Origin: Pseudomonadota bacterium
GTDB taxonomy: Bacteria; Desulfobacterota; Syntrophorhabdia; Syntrophorhabdales; Syntrophorhabdaceae
Length of the DNA: 64,000 nucleotides
Direction: 5' to 3'
NCBI GenBank assembly: GCA_026388275.1
Contig: JAPLKB010000020.1
Location: 62,001-126,000 of the forward strand
Positions 34,192-43,056 of this stretch are shown in pieces; the stretch's first letter is position 1, and each line of letters begins with the position of its first letter. The position numbers were made by a program, and so were the translations under genes. The notes beneath the pieces were generated by a model. The model worked only from the letters and a program-made list of their open reading frames with translations, ran no database searches and had not been told where the DNA came from.

Positions 34192-35445
34192 GTGGAACTC
34201 AAGGTCAGGTCATACGATAAGATTGTCAGATTAGTAGAAAAAGGTGTTGATATTCCTAATCCTTTAACTCTGGATATTGGTAAGGATGTTGACCCTGAAC
34301 TTATTTCAGGCAACGGAGTGACAATCTATCCGGGCTGCCGGATTTATGGCAAAAACACAGTAATTTCGGCAGGGGCAAAGATAGGATACGAAGGCCCGGT
34401 AACAATTGATGACTGCCAGATAGGTCCGGATGTAGAACTAAAAGCCGGATATTTCAATAAAGCTGTTTTTCTTGAAAAGGCCAATATGGGTCTTGGCGCT
34501 CATGTACGTGAAGGATGTATTCTGGAAGAAGAAGCAGGAGGAGCCCATTGCGTAGGATTGAAACAGACCATTCTTTTCCCTTTTGTAACTCTGGGGAGTT
34601 TGATAAATTTTTGCGACTGTCTGATGGCTGGCGGCACAAGTCGTAAAAATCACAGTGAAGTCGGCAGTTCGTACATACATTTTAATTTCACTCCTGACGG
34701 AGACAAAACAACGGCTTCACTTATCGGTGATGTTCCAAGAGGTGTAATGCTCAATCAGCCCCCTATTTTCCTTGGAGGGCAGGGCGGTATGGTGGGTCCG
34801 CTCCTTGTGAGCTACGGAAATATTGTTGCCGCAGGGACGATATTACGCAAGGATGTTATTGAGGAGAACAAGCTGATCTTTGGTAAATCTTTGTCTGGCG
34901 CAACCATTAATAACACCCCGGGGAACTATCTTTCCATCTCCCGTGTTGTTGGCAACAACATCCTTTACCTGGCAAATCTGGTTGCCCTTGAACAATGGTA
35001 TACCTATATTCGTCAACCTTTTTTTGAAAAGCAGGAATTCGGCGACCTTGTTTATGCAGGAGCAATGGACAAACTTTCATCGGCAAAGAAAGAACGTATT
35101 AAACGTCTTCGGGATATGGCAGACAAAGCAAAGGTTTTAACTGAAAAGTACCCGGATAAAAGACAATCTGAAGCCGGTAAAAAGGAATTTTATGATGCCG
35201 CCGACAAAATCCGGAATATTTTTACCAATCCCCCTGCAAATGACCTGAACGGGGAATTGCGCGATATTTTTCTTACCACAGTCAATGCACACAAAAAAGG
35301 CAGCGATCAGAAATATATTGACTTTATAAAAGGTTTACCTATCGATATATCAAAGGCAGGTGTAAAATGGCTTGAAGCAATCATTGAAAGTCTTTGCAGC
35401 GAAGTAGACAGCTTCATGCCGTTGTTAAACCTTTTCAAAAAGTAA
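34192..35445 (+). CDS. left-handed beta-helix (hexapeptide-repeat) protein, GlmU-like
   Basis: A 417-aa protein. Residues 35-270 carry hexapeptide repeats of the acyltransferase/GlmU C-terminal type (VTIYPGCRIYGKNTVISAGA; VTIDDCQIGPDVELKAGYF; ANMGLGAHVREGCIL; GNIVAAGTIL). The rest (290-417) is helical and unlike GlmU. There is no N-terminal nucleotidyltransferase domain. The GTG at 34192 has a perfect AAGGAGG. Placed 33 bases before glmM, it probably acts in the UDP-GlcNAc route, supplying an acetyltransferase or a regulatory partner; that is inference. I do not know a characterised homologue. Confidence 0.7.
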   Translation: MELKVRSYDKIVRLVEKGVDIPNPLTLDIGKDVDPELISGNGVTIYPGCRIYGKNTVISAGAKIGYEGPVTIDDCQIGPDVELKAGYFNKAVFLEKANMGLGAHVREGCILEEEAGGAHCVGLKQTILFPFVTLGSLINFCDCLMAGGTSRKNHSEVGSSYIHFNFTPDGDKTTASLIGDVPRGVMLNQPPIFLGGQGGMVGPLLVSYGNIVAAGTILRKDVIEENKLIFGKSLSGATINNTPGNYLSISRVVGNNILYLANLVALEQWYTYIRQPFFEKQEFGDLVYAGAMDKLSSAKKERIKRLRDMADKAKVLTEKYPDKRQSEAGKKEFYDAADKIRNIFTNPPANDLNGELRDIFLTTVNAHKKGSDQKYIDFIKGLPIDISKAGVKWLEAIIESLCSEVDSFMPLLNLFKK

Positions 35446-35478
35446 TTTTTTAGATTTATTTCATCAAGGAGGCAGTAA

Positions 35479-36828
35479 ATGGGTAAATTATTCGGGACAG
35501 ATGGGATAAGGGGCGAGGCTAACCGTTATCCGATGAATTCTGCCATTGCATTTTCAGTAGGACAGGCAGTTACACATCTTTTGAGAAAATCACATCATAA
35601 ACCAAGGTTGATTATCGGTAAAGACACGAGAATTTCAGGCTATATGCTGGAAAGTTCCCTTGAGGCAGGCATTACCTCCATGGGCGGTATACCCTATCTG
35701 GTAGGCGTTTTGCCTACGCCGGGAATTGCCTTTATTACTCAGAGCATGCGTGCTGACGCCGGTATCGTTATTTCTGCCTCTCATAACCCTTATCAGGATA
35801 ATGGGATAAAAATATTTTCGGGGAACGGCTTTAAATTATCCGACGAAGAGGAGGAAACGATAGAGACGCTGATGTTCGAAGGCAAGCTTCCGGAAATGGT
35901 TCCCCCTGCAGCGGAAATGGGCCGTGCATACCGTCTGGAAGATGTGCACGGGAGATATATTGTATTTCTGAAAAATACTTTTCCGCGTGAATTGTCTATG
36001 GAAGATATGAAGATAGTCATAGATTCTGCAAATGGGGCCACTTACAAAGTTGCCCCGGATGCATTCTTTGAACTGGGCGCCGACATTGAAGTAATCCACC
36101 GTGCTCCAAATGGCCTTAATATTAATGATAATTGTGGTTCTCAATATACCCGTGATCTAAAAAAGCGTGTCATTGAAACAGGTGCAGCCATAGGGCTGGC
36201 CTTTGACGGTGACGGAGACCGCCTTATCGCTGTTGATGAAAAGGGCAACGAAATCACCGGCGACCAGATTCTCGTTATCTGTGCCAAGATATTAAAAGAT
36301 GAGGGCAAACTGAAAAACAACCTGCTTGTCAGCACTATTATGAGCAACCTCGGTCTTACCATAGCTTGTAAAAAAAACGGCTTTAAACACCATGCATCCA
36401 AAGTGGGCGACCGCTATGTCCTTGAAGACATGCAACGTTTAGGGAGCATCATTGGCGGTGAAGAATCGGGTCACATGATTTTTCTCGATCACCACACTAC
36501 CGGTGACGGCATAGTGACTGCAATGCAGTTAATCAGCGCAATGGTAAAAACAGGGAAACCCCTGTCCGAGCTTGCCAAATTAATGGATGTATTCCCTCAA
36601 AAGGTTATTAATGTACCTGTAAAAAACAAGCCTGAAATCTCTTCTGTGCCGAAGGTGGTGGAAATAATAGAGCAGGTAGAGAAAGAACTCGGTGAAAGCG
36701 GCCGTGTGCTGGTACGTTATTCAGGCACACAGAACTTATGCCGTGTTATGGTTGAAGGTCCCAGCAATGAGATAACTGAAAAATGTTGTGAGCAGATTTC
36801 CGGTGTTGTAAAAGCTGAGATAGGGTAA
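35479..36828 (+). CDS. glmM: phosphoglucosamine mutase
   Basis: Converts glucosamine-6-phosphate to glucosamine-1-phosphate for peptidoglycan and lipopolysaccharide. The 449-aa protein opens with GKLFGTDGIRGEAN; the phosphoserine loop is ISASHNPYQDNGIKIF (Ser near residue 100); the magnesium loop is AFDGDGDRLIAVD; the sugar loop is GGEESGHMIF; the phosphate-binding RYSGTQNLCRVMVEG is near the end. All four domains are complete. GGAGG lies eight bases before the ATG. Probably co-transcribed with the beta-helix gene. Confidence 0.96.
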   Translation: MGKLFGTDGIRGEANRYPMNSAIAFSVGQAVTHLLRKSHHKPRLIIGKDTRISGYMLESSLEAGITSMGGIPYLVGVLPTPGIAFITQSMRADAGIVISASHNPYQDNGIKIFSGNGFKLSDEEEETIETLMFEGKLPEMVPPAAEMGRAYRLEDVHGRYIVFLKNTFPRELSMEDMKIVIDSANGATYKVAPDAFFELGADIEVIHRAPNGLNINDNCGSQYTRDLKKRVIETGAAIGLAFDGDGDRLIAVDEKGNEITGDQILVICAKILKDEGKLKNNLLVSTIMSNLGLTIACKKNGFKHHASKVGDRYVLEDMQRLGSIIGGEESGHMIFLDHHTTGDGIVTAMQLISAMVKTGKPLSELAKLMDVFPQKVINVPVKNKPEISSVPKVVEIIEQVEKELGESGRVLVRYSGTQNLCRVMVEGPSNEITEKCCEQISGVVKAEIG

Positions 36829-36837
36829 AAGGGAAAT

Positions 36838-36918
36838 ATGTCTATTATAGTTTTTGTAACCAATGATTTTGAACTGATGAGCAAGACAGCCGCAGAAATT
36901 TTTCCTATTCAGGCCTAA
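36838..36918 (+). CDS. 26-codon open frame, possible stub of a truncated gene
   Basis: ATG at 36838, nine bases after the glmM stop, with AAAAGGG upstream. It reads MSIIVFVTNDFELMSKTAAE then IFPIQA and stops. The first 20 residues look like a beta-alpha opening of a larger protein, cut short by the TAA at 36916, so it may be the remains of a gene lost here. Its end overlaps the end of the convergent rubrerythrin gene by four bases. It could also be chance; confidence is low. Confidence 0.25.
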   Translation: MSIIVFVTNDFELMSKTAAEIFPIQA

Positions 36919-37490
36919 TAATTTTCTGCTAATAGCTCAAAACAAGCACGGCTGTACGAACATACAGGACAGCTATGCGGAGCCTCCTTATCTTCATTTA
37001 CATAGCCGCAGACGCGGCATTTCCATTTTACAACCGTATCTTTTTTAAAAACTCTCCCTTCTTTTACATTATTTAAAAGGGCAAGATAGCGTTTTTCATG
37101 TTGGGCTTCTACAGTGGAAATATATCTAAACATTCGGGCGATTTCAAAAAAACCTTCTTCATCGGCTGTCCATGCAAACTCAGGATACATTATACTCTGT
37201 TCATAATGTTCACCGGAAACGGCTGTTTCCAGGTTTGAAACAGTCTTGCCAAATCCCTTAACAGGATAAACAACGGCAGGAAGTTCCACATCTCTTGTTT
37301 GAATAAAATTCAGTTCCTGCTTAGCATGTTCTTTTTCATGGTCGGCTGTTTCCAAAAAAATTGCAGCAATCTGATCATAGCCTTCATCTTTTGCCTGTGA
37401 TGCAAAATAGGAATATAAGTTCCTGTTGTTAGACTCGCCGGTATAGGCTAACAGCAAATTCTTTTCAGTTTTTGTTCCCTTTAAGTCCAT
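36915..37490 (-). CDS. rubrerythrin
   Basis: A 191-aa non-haem iron peroxidase protecting anaerobes from hydrogen peroxide. The four-helix diiron domain shows the paired EXXH-type helices: ESNNRNLYSYFASQA, ETADHEKEHAKQE, then EGFFEIARMFRYISTVEAQHEKRY. The C-terminal rubredoxin site is CRVCGYVNEDKEAPHSCPVC. The start is at the ATG at 37490 with AGGAGG eight bases upstream. It is monocistronic. The order is the classical one (diiron then rubredoxin). Electron donor unknown. Confidence 0.95.
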   Translation of the reverse strand: MDLKGTKTEKNLLLAYTGESNNRNLYSYFASQAKDEGYDQIAAIFLETADHEKEHAKQELNFIQTRDVELPAVVYPVKGFGKTVSNLETAVSGEHYEQSIMYPEFAWTADEEGFFEIARMFRYISTVEAQHEKRYLALLNNVKEGRVFKKDTVVKWKCRVCGYVNEDKEAPHSCPVCSYSRACFELLAENY

Positions 37491-37653
37491 GAGTGAATCC
37501 TCCTTTTATAGTTATAAAGGTTATATCACCGGGAAACCCGCTTTATGACCGATCCGGTGTATAAAAAAAGTCAAGGGACTTCAGTTTTGGCCAAACCTGT
37601 TATGCTTTTTATATTTCTATGCTGTGAAAGTGTTCCAAAGAGAGATCAATAAG

Positions 37654-38916
37654 CTATCCGGTAATTAACTTCAATATCTCCTGCGGGAGTTTTAAAGGAT
37701 CCAAGGGGAGACTATGCTGGTCTTTAGTCTTCATATTTCTTAATGTTATTGATCCTTTATCAATTTCATCGTCGCCGAGTATGAATACAAAATCTACGTG
37801 TAAGCTGTCGGCATATCGCATCTGTGATTTCAAAGATTTGCCTTCGTATGAGTAATACAATGGCAGTCCTTCTTTAGCAAAAGACTTTAAGAGCGGTACA
37901 AGGTAATTCCTTGCTCTGTCTCCCATATAAGCAAAAAAACAGGAAGGTTTTTCAGATGAAGGAACGGTTTTCATCAATAACGCCAGCCTTTCGACACCGG
38001 CGCCGAAACCTATGCCAGGCGTTGATGGACCGCCCATCTCTTCAACAAGATTATCGTACCTCCCGCCTGCAATGAATGCCTTCTGCGCGCCAAGCTCATC
38101 GGACGTTACTTCGAAAACAGTTTTTGTGTAGTAGTCAAGCCCCCTGACGAGCCTTTTATTGATAACAACATCGACACCAAAACTATTTATATATTCCAGA
38201 AATGCATCAAAATGTTCCATGCATCCGTGGCACAAATAATTATAAAGCAAGGGTGAATCCTGGCTTATCTCGATACACTGGGTATTTTTGCAGTCAAATA
38301 TCCTGAGAGGATTACGTTGCAGGCGTCTGGCGCAATCCTCGCATAGTCTGTCTTTTTCCCCTTCAAAATATGAAACAAGCATATCTCTGAAGGTTTCCCT
38401 GCACGTTTTACAGCCCACACTGTTTACTTCCATACGGTAATCATTGATGTTGAGTTCGTGCAGTATCAAGGAAATCATCCATAAAAGCTCTGCATCGATC
38501 AGTGGTTCACTTACCCCGAAAACCTCAACATCAACCTGGTGAAATTCCCGGAATCTGCCTTTCTGGGGCCTTTCATGCCGGAACATAGGCCCCATGGTAA
38601 AGACCTTGCTCATTCTTTCCTTAACGTACATACCTTCCTGCAAATATGACCTTACAATGCCCGCTGTAGCTTCAGGCCTCAATGTGAGAGAATCACCTCC
38701 GATATCCGTGAAGGTAAACATTTCCTTTTCTACGATATCTGTTGTATCTCCGATACTTCTTACAAAAAGTTCTGTCTTTTCGAGAATAGGAATTTCAATC
38801 TCCTTAAAGCCCAGGATACCAAAATATTTTCTTGATATATCTTCTATAAGCCTGAATTTATGGATTTCCTCGCCCAGGATATCCCTGAATCCCCTTAATG
38901 TTTTTATTTTTTCCAT
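37654..38916 (-). CDS. hisS: histidyl-tRNA synthetase
   Basis: Charges tRNA-His. The 420-aa class II synthetase begins MEKIKTLRGFRDILGEE; motif 2 is FRHERPQKGRFREFHQVDVE; the His-specific HisA segment is LVRGLDYYTKTVFEV; motif 3 is GFGAGVERLALL; the C-terminal anticodon domain follows. A 20-aa Cys-rich stretch (CKTCRETF ... CEDCARR ... CHGC) in the insertion could bind zinc. The start is taken at 38916, where GAGGAACA precedes the ATG; ATG 38946 would add ten residues without a Shine-Dalgarno. It is upstream-isolated, with a secreted protein divergent in the next unit. Confidence 0.95.
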   Translation of the reverse strand: MEKIKTLRGFRDILGEEIHKFRLIEDISRKYFGILGFKEIEIPILEKTELFVRSIGDTTDIVEKEMFTFTDIGGDSLTLRPEATAGIVRSYLQEGMYVKERMSKVFTMGPMFRHERPQKGRFREFHQVDVEVFGVSEPLIDAELLWMISLILHELNINDYRMEVNSVGCKTCRETFRDMLVSYFEGEKDRLCEDCARRLQRNPLRIFDCKNTQCIEISQDSPLLYNYLCHGCMEHFDAFLEYINSFGVDVVINKRLVRGLDYYTKTVFEVTSDELGAQKAFIAGGRYDNLVEEMGGPSTPGIGFGAGVERLALLMKTVPSSEKPSCFFAYMGDRARNYLVPLLKSFAKEGLPLYYSYEGKSLKSQMRYADSLHVDFVFILGDDEIDKGSITLRNMKTKDQHSLPLDPLKLPQEILKLITG

Positions 38917-39003
38917 TGTTCCTCGCGAAATATAGTGTAAATACAACTCATTAGTAACATATATCAGGCTTCAATTCAAAGTTTATTTGTGGGGATGGGC
39001 AAT

Positions 39004-39042
39004 ATAAAAACCGGGAAGATATGTTCTCCCCGGTTTTTATCA
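39004..39042 (-). terminator. rho-independent terminator
   Basis: AAAAACCGGGAAG pairs with the CTCCCCGGTTTTT copy opposite, with T and A runs on both sides, so it can work in either direction. It ends the transcript of the 39060-39599 gene on the minus strand. Confidence 0.8.
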
Positions 39043-39059
39043 GGTTATTCGATCTTGGG

Positions 39060-39599
39060 TTACTTCGCTGGTGCCGGTGCGGCAGTCTTCTCGGGAGCTG
39101 CTGGTTTCTCAGCGGTTTTTCCTTTTTTAGCCTTCTTCGCATTCTTAGTTGCTACAGACTTGGCAACCATCTTGCCGTCTTTATCCGTGTACTTCACAAA
39201 GATTTTGTCGCCCACTTTGGGTTCGCTCTTCATCTTGGCATCGGTCACGTCAAAGGTCATATCGCCTTTCTTGTTTTTGGCAATAAGGGTCTTGGCAGCC
39301 ATATCTACAGCAATGACTTCCCCTGTGAACTGTTTAACCTTTGCCTTTGCAACAGCTTTCTTTGCCGGTGCGGGAGCAGGTGCAGCTTTCTCCGGGGCCG
39401 GTGTTACCTTCTCGGTTGCAGCTTTTGTTGCTTTGTCTTTCGCAACATCCCCTGCTGCCTTTGCTTTGTCTTTTGCCGTGTCTGTGGCTGCTTTAGTTGC
39501 CTTTTCCTTTGCAGCATCTGTCGCTGTCTGGGCAAACACGGTTGTCACGAAGGCGACGCCGAGGATAATTGCAAATACGATCAATAACGCTTTTTTCAT
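39060..39599 (-). CDS. secreted Ala/Lys-rich protein with a small beta domain
   Basis: A 179-aa exported protein. Signal peptide at residues 1-23 (LLIVFAIILGVAFVTTVFA). Residues 25-90 are a low-complexity Ala/Lys/Thr/Asp stretch, likely a long amphipathic helix. Residues 88-145 form a compact beta domain (KQFTGEVIAVDMAAKTLIAK; DMTFDVTDAK; VGDKIFVKYTDKDGKMV) of the DUF5666-like style, and the C-terminus is Pro/Ala/Lys-rich. A coupling, spacer or surface role is guesswork. Monocistronic, with its own terminator. Composition is unlike its neighbours. AGGAGA precedes the ATG. Confidence 0.75.
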   Translation of the reverse strand: MKKALLIVFAIILGVAFVTTVFAQTATDAAKEKATKAATDTAKDKAKAAGDVAKDKATKAATEKVTPAPEKAAPAPAPAKKAVAKAKVKQFTGEVIAVDMAAKTLIAKNKKGDMTFDVTDAKMKSEPKVGDKIFVKYTDKDGKMVAKSVATKNAKKAKKGKTAEKPAAPEKTAAPAPAK

Positions 39600-39840
39600 T
39601 TTCTTTTCTCCTGTTTCATTTTTATTTGACTCCTGCCTTTAATCAAAGCATTATTCATGCCAATATTGAAACTCGTTATAATTGCAGGTATTTCATGATT
39701 GTACTGTTGTAGCGTGAAGTATGATTATTCGTTATATTACGAAAAACGGCATTGTTTGTTCGTTAACTCAAGAATTTTCTCAAAACGTCTCCGTTAGTAG
39801 TAAGAATTAGCTATTTTCCTGAAAAGTACATTCACCGACT
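39600..39840. other. divergent intergenic region
   Basis: Between the secreted protein (minus) and the aldehyde oxidoreductase (plus). It holds the oxidoreductase promoter at its right end; nothing else is identified. Confidence 0.4.
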
Positions 39841-39868
39841 TTGCAAAACAAGGATTGTGGTGTATACT
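39841..39868 (+). promoter_or_regulatory. promoter of the aldehyde oxidoreductase operon
   Basis: TTGCAA (39841-39846), a 16-bp spacer, TATACT (39863-39868). A short leader follows, with AGGGGGT as Shine-Dalgarno before the ATG at 39906. Confidence 0.6.
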
Positions 39869-39905
39869 TAAAAAGAGTCGATAATTAACTATAGGGGGTA
39901 CTATT

Positions 39906-41642
39906 ATGGACAAGATTTTACGAGTCAATATGGGAGCCAAGGGCGGTCCAAAGTTTACTGTTGAGCCAATCGGCGTGTACACTGGTTTGGGGGGTCGGGC
40001 ACTTACATCTGCTATTGTTTCTAAAGAAGTTCCCCCTACCTGTCATCCATTAAGTGGGACTAACAAAATCGTCATTGCGCCCGGTCTGTTAAGCGGAAGC
40101 ATTGCCGCCATGTCGGGAAGAATTTCCGTGGGATGTAAAAGCCCGCTCACAGGTGGTATCAAGGAATCAAACTCAGGCGGACAACCTTCGCAAGTCCTCG
40201 CGCGCCTGGGATACGCGGCAATCGTCCTCGAGGGGAAACCCGAAGGTGATGACCTCTATACAATATACATAAATAAGGAGGGCGTGAAAATTACCGTCAA
40301 CAACGATCTCCGGATGCTCGGAAATTATGATACGGTCTCAAAAATGAAAGAAAAGTTTGGAGACAAGATCGCCTGCATTTCAATAGGCCCTGCTGGAGAA
40401 ATGCGGCTTCCTGCAGCGTCTGTGGCTTTCACTGACATGGAACTAAGACCGGCACGACATGCCGGCCGTGGGGGACCCGGCGCGGTCATGGGCTCAAAGG
40501 GTGTAAAGGTGATTGTCCTTGATGACACAGACATGCCCATGCGTCAGCCAAAAGATCCCGAGAGATTTAAGGAAGCAAACAAGGTTTTTATAGAGGGGCT
40601 GCTGAAACATGGCGTCACAGGTCAAGCGCTTCCTGCCTACGGGACAAATGTGTTGGCAAATATCCTCAATGAAGCAGGCGCCTATCCCACATATAATTTT
40701 AAACAAGGGACCTTCGCCGGTGTTGCGAAGATAAGCGGCGAGACCGAGGCAGCCCTTGAGACGGAGAGGGGCGGCGTACCGACCCACGCCTGTCATCGCG
40801 GGTGCGTCATCCGTTGTTCAGGGATATATAACGATAAGGACGGACACTACCTGAGTAAGCAACCGGAATACGAGACAGTATGGGCCCATGGAGCTGACTG
40901 TGGCATTGACGATATGGATAAGATCGCCATGCTCGATTTCCTCGACGATAATTACGGACTTGATACGATAGAAATGGGGACCACCATCGGGGTTGCTATG
41001 GAAGCCGGGTTTCTCAAGTTCGGCGATGCCGACGGCGCAATCAATCTGATACACGAAGTGGGGAAAGGAACTCCGCTCGGCCGCATTATCGGGAGCGGTG
41101 CTGCGCTGACCGGTAAAGTATTCGGCGTCGAAAGAGTCCCCGTTGTCAAGGGCCAGGCAATGCCCGCCTATGATCCCCGAGCGGTGAAAGGATTGGGTGT
41201 GACCTATGCCACAAGTCCCATGGGCGCTGACCACACAGCCGGTTATGCAACAACGGCCAATATCCTGAAGGTGGGTGGATTTGTTGATCCTTTGAAACCA
41301 CAGGGACAGGTGGAACTTTCCCGGAATCTTCAGATTGCCACGGCAGCAATCGATTCGACAGGCATGTGTCTCTTCATCGCTTTTGCCATACTTGATCAAC
41401 CGGAAACATTTCAGGCGCTCATTGATCTGCTCAATGCCTTCTGCGGCCTCAGCTTCACCGGCAATGATGTTACGGAATATGGGAAAAAGGTCCTCACAAT
41501 GGAGAGAGATTTCAATATTCGGGCAGGCTTTACAAAAGAGCAGGACAGATTGCCTGAATTTTTCAAGACCCAGGAAATTCCTCCTCATAATGTGGTCTTC
41601 GACGTTTCCGATGAGGAACTTGACGAGGTATTCAACTGGTAA
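39906..41642 (+). CDS. aor: aldehyde:ferredoxin oxidoreductase (tungsten type)
   Basis: Oxidises aldehydes to acids with ferredoxin as acceptor (and can run backwards), using a tungsten- or molybdenum-bis-pterin and a 4Fe-4S cluster. The 578-aa sequence has the N-terminal VNMGAKGGPKFTVEPIGVYT, GPLTG-like cofactor loops (SPLTGGIKESNSGGQ), GRGGPGAVMGSKGVKVIVL, the Cys pattern HACHRGCVIRCSG and a distal AIDSTGMCLF with the fourth cluster Cys. It is slightly shorter than the 600-residue archaeal enzymes but has the three domains. The next two genes suggest cofactor maturation. Tungsten versus molybdenum is assumed from the family. Confidence 0.93.
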   Translation: MDKILRVNMGAKGGPKFTVEPIGVYTGLGGRALTSAIVSKEVPPTCHPLSGTNKIVIAPGLLSGSIAAMSGRISVGCKSPLTGGIKESNSGGQPSQVLARLGYAAIVLEGKPEGDDLYTIYINKEGVKITVNNDLRMLGNYDTVSKMKEKFGDKIACISIGPAGEMRLPAASVAFTDMELRPARHAGRGGPGAVMGSKGVKVIVLDDTDMPMRQPKDPERFKEANKVFIEGLLKHGVTGQALPAYGTNVLANILNEAGAYPTYNFKQGTFAGVAKISGETEAALETERGGVPTHACHRGCVIRCSGIYNDKDGHYLSKQPEYETVWAHGADCGIDDMDKIAMLDFLDDNYGLDTIEMGTTIGVAMEAGFLKFGDADGAINLIHEVGKGTPLGRIIGSGAALTGKVFGVERVPVVKGQAMPAYDPRAVKGLGVTYATSPMGADHTAGYATTANILKVGGFVDPLKPQGQVELSRNLQIATAAIDSTGMCLFIAFAILDQPETFQALIDLLNAFCGLSFTGNDVTEYGKKVLTMERDFNIRAGFTKEQDRLPEFFKTQEIPPHNVVFDVSDEELDEVFNW

Positions 41643-41690
41643 TACGAGACGAGAAACAACTTTTTTGTTTCTCAAACCGTATTGCCATTT

Positions 41691-42338
41691 ATGAAGAGGA
41701 TGAAAAACAAAACACGGGCGGTCCTTGAAAATTGCCCCGGTGTGCGTATCGAGGCAGGAGAAGCATTATTTCCCTATTTTCGGCCTATCTTTCAGAGCGG
41801 CTTCCTCTTCCGATGTCAGGTAGGGAAAAGCATTGAGGACCTTCTTTTCCGGCAGTTGTCATTAAAAAAATTATTCGTGGAAGAAAAGATAAGTACAGTT
41901 TTCCTTGATGGACAGTGTGTCGATGACATCTCCCGGACCATTCTGAATGACGATTCCGTTGTGGCATTTTCCTCGGCCCTTCCGGGTCTTGTCGGCGCCA
42001 CGTTGAGAAGGGGTGGTTTTTACGCATGTCTGAGAAATTCCATTACCTATCGCAAAAAAGACATGTCTGTTGACGCTCGGCAAGGGACTATCACCATCAA
42101 ACTCTTTAACCTTCTCATGGAGGAACTGGGTCCTGTTTTTCTCAGGAAGGGTATTATCATGGGCTGTTCTGCCATCGTCGGCTTCCTTCAGGAACAGAGG
42201 GAAGCTTTCTGGAAAGAAATACATGCTGCGTATCTTGGAGATAATATTATTGCCCCCCGTGATTTATCCGCAGAAAGTACTTACGGCAATGGTGATTATA
42301 TAACAATCCGCATTGATGATAGAGATAAATTTCAATGA
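41691..42338 (+). CDS. hypothetical protein of the aldehyde oxidoreductase operon
   Basis: A 215-aa soluble protein without a family I recognise. It has a mixed alpha/beta composition: VRIEAGEALFPYFRPIFQSG, ISTVFLDGQCVDD, VVAFSSALPGLVGATLRRGG, TIKLFNLLMEELGPVFLRKG, IDDRDKFQ. No signal peptide, membrane helix or cysteine pattern for metal clusters. It begins at ATG 41691 without a clear Shine-Dalgarno; TTG 41682 is in frame. It lies 48 bases after the oxidoreductase and before a MoaD-like gene, so a role in cofactor insertion is likely, but that comes from position alone. Confidence 0.7.
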   Translation: MKRMKNKTRAVLENCPGVRIEAGEALFPYFRPIFQSGFLFRCQVGKSIEDLLFRQLSLKKLFVEEKISTVFLDGQCVDDISRTILNDDSVVAFSSALPGLVGATLRRGGFYACLRNSITYRKKDMSVDARQGTITIKLFNLLMEELGPVFLRKGIIMGCSAIVGFLQEQREAFWKEIHAAYLGDNIIAPRDLSAESTYGNGDYITIRIDDRDKFQ

Positions 42339-42384
42339 GACATTATCATTTGGCAGACAACACGATACCCCTGGAACGACCGAT

Positions 42385-42609
42385 ATGCATGTGATTGTCA
42401 AATTATTTGCAACATTCCGGAAAGACCGGTTCGATGTGAAGACGTTTGAACTTCCCGATGGAGTAACAGTAGGAGAAATTATCGACAAGGTCAATATTCC
42501 TGTAACAGAGGTCGCCCTAATCTTTATCAACAGTCGTCACAGCAGTTTAGAAACAAAGCTTTCCGAGGGTGATACGCTGGCCTTGTTCCCTCCCATAGGA
42601 GGCGGCTAA
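42385..42609 (+). CDS. MoaD/ThiS-family sulfur carrier
   Basis: A 74-aa ubiquitin-like protein: MHVIVKLFATFRKDRFDVKT, LPDGVTVGEIIDKVNIP, SEGDTLALFPPIGGG. The terminal Gly-Gly-Gly is the thiocarboxylation site typical of MoaD, which donates sulfur to the dithiolene of molybdopterin or tungstopterin. With the oxidoreductase upstream it is probably dedicated to the tungsten pterin. The ATG at 42385 is chosen because the domain begins there; a longer frame from 42313 overlaps the preceding gene. Shine-Dalgarno is weak. Confidence 0.85.
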   Translation: MHVIVKLFATFRKDRFDVKTFELPDGVTVGEIIDKVNIPVTEVALIFINSRHSSLETKLSEGDTLALFPPIGGG

Positions 42610-42649
42610 GGATCACCCAGCTCATGGGCTTGGTGGCGAAGTGAACTGA

Positions 42650-42811
42650 ATGGACGCAATAGCCAAGGTACGCTCGGACGATCGTTCCGCATCGACGAGA
42701 TATTTCAAGGAAAAAATCCTGGCCGAACAAACGAGGTTAGATAAAGAGGGGGTACAGTCACTTCTCTTTAAGATGACGACAGGGATAATTCTATTGACAT
42801 ACCATGTGTAA
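42650..42811 (+). CDS. possible small protein, 53 aa, function unknown
   Basis: ATG at 42650, 40 bases after the MoaD-like stop, reading MDAIAKVRSDDRSASTRYF then KEKILAEQTRLDKEGVQSLL and on to TYHV. The middle looks helical and charged and could be the opening of a ThiF/MoeB-like gene cut short, or a real small partner. No strong Shine-Dalgarno. Its end overlaps the rpmB promoter. Low confidence. Confidence 0.3.
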   Translation: MDAIAKVRSDDRSASTRYFKEKILAEQTRLDKEGVQSLLFKMTTGIILLTYHV

Positions 42812-42822
42812 ATTAGTAAAAT
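42794..42822 (+). promoter_or_regulatory. promoter of rpmB
   Basis: TTGACA (42794-42799), 17-bp spacer, TAAAAT (42817-42822). Transcription should start near 42829, giving a 27-base leader with GGAGGAAAG before the ATG. Confidence 0.7.
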
Positions 42823-42855
42823 CCTTATCCTTAAGCAACATGAATTGGAGGAAAG

Positions 42856-43047
42856 ATGGCACGTGTATGTGATTTATGTGGAAAAGGCAAGCAGATCGGC
42901 TTCAACGTGAGCCATGCCAACAATAGAACTAAAAAACAGTGGCTTCCGAATTTACAGACTATTAAAATTGTGAAGGACGGAGTAACAAAGAAAGTTAAAG
43001 CCTGTACAAGGTGCATTAAGAAAGGCAATTTCCAGAAAGCAGCATAA
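42856..43047 (+). CDS. rpmB: 50S ribosomal protein L28
   Basis: A 63-aa basic ribosomal protein: [20 protein letters not shown], then [15 protein letters not shown] and [10 protein letters not shown]. It has the CxxC pair (CDLC, CTRC) of the zinc-binding form. Length and sequence are normal for the short L28 class. It stands alone, with its own strong promoter, convergent with the Rel/SpoT gene. Confidence 0.96.
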   Translation: MARVCDLCGKGKQIGFNVSHANNRTKKQWLPNLQTIKIVKDGVTKKVKACTRCIKKGNFQKAA

Positions 43048-43056
43048 TTTCTTTTT

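Noticed and set aside
38989-39642. 217-aa plus-strand frame of Ala/Phe repeats
   Set aside because: Reverse reading of the Ala/Lys-rich secreted protein; low complexity only.
40818-41675. 285-aa minus-strand frame opposite the aldehyde oxidoreductase
   Set aside because: Antisense shadow of a clearly coding strand; no family likeness.
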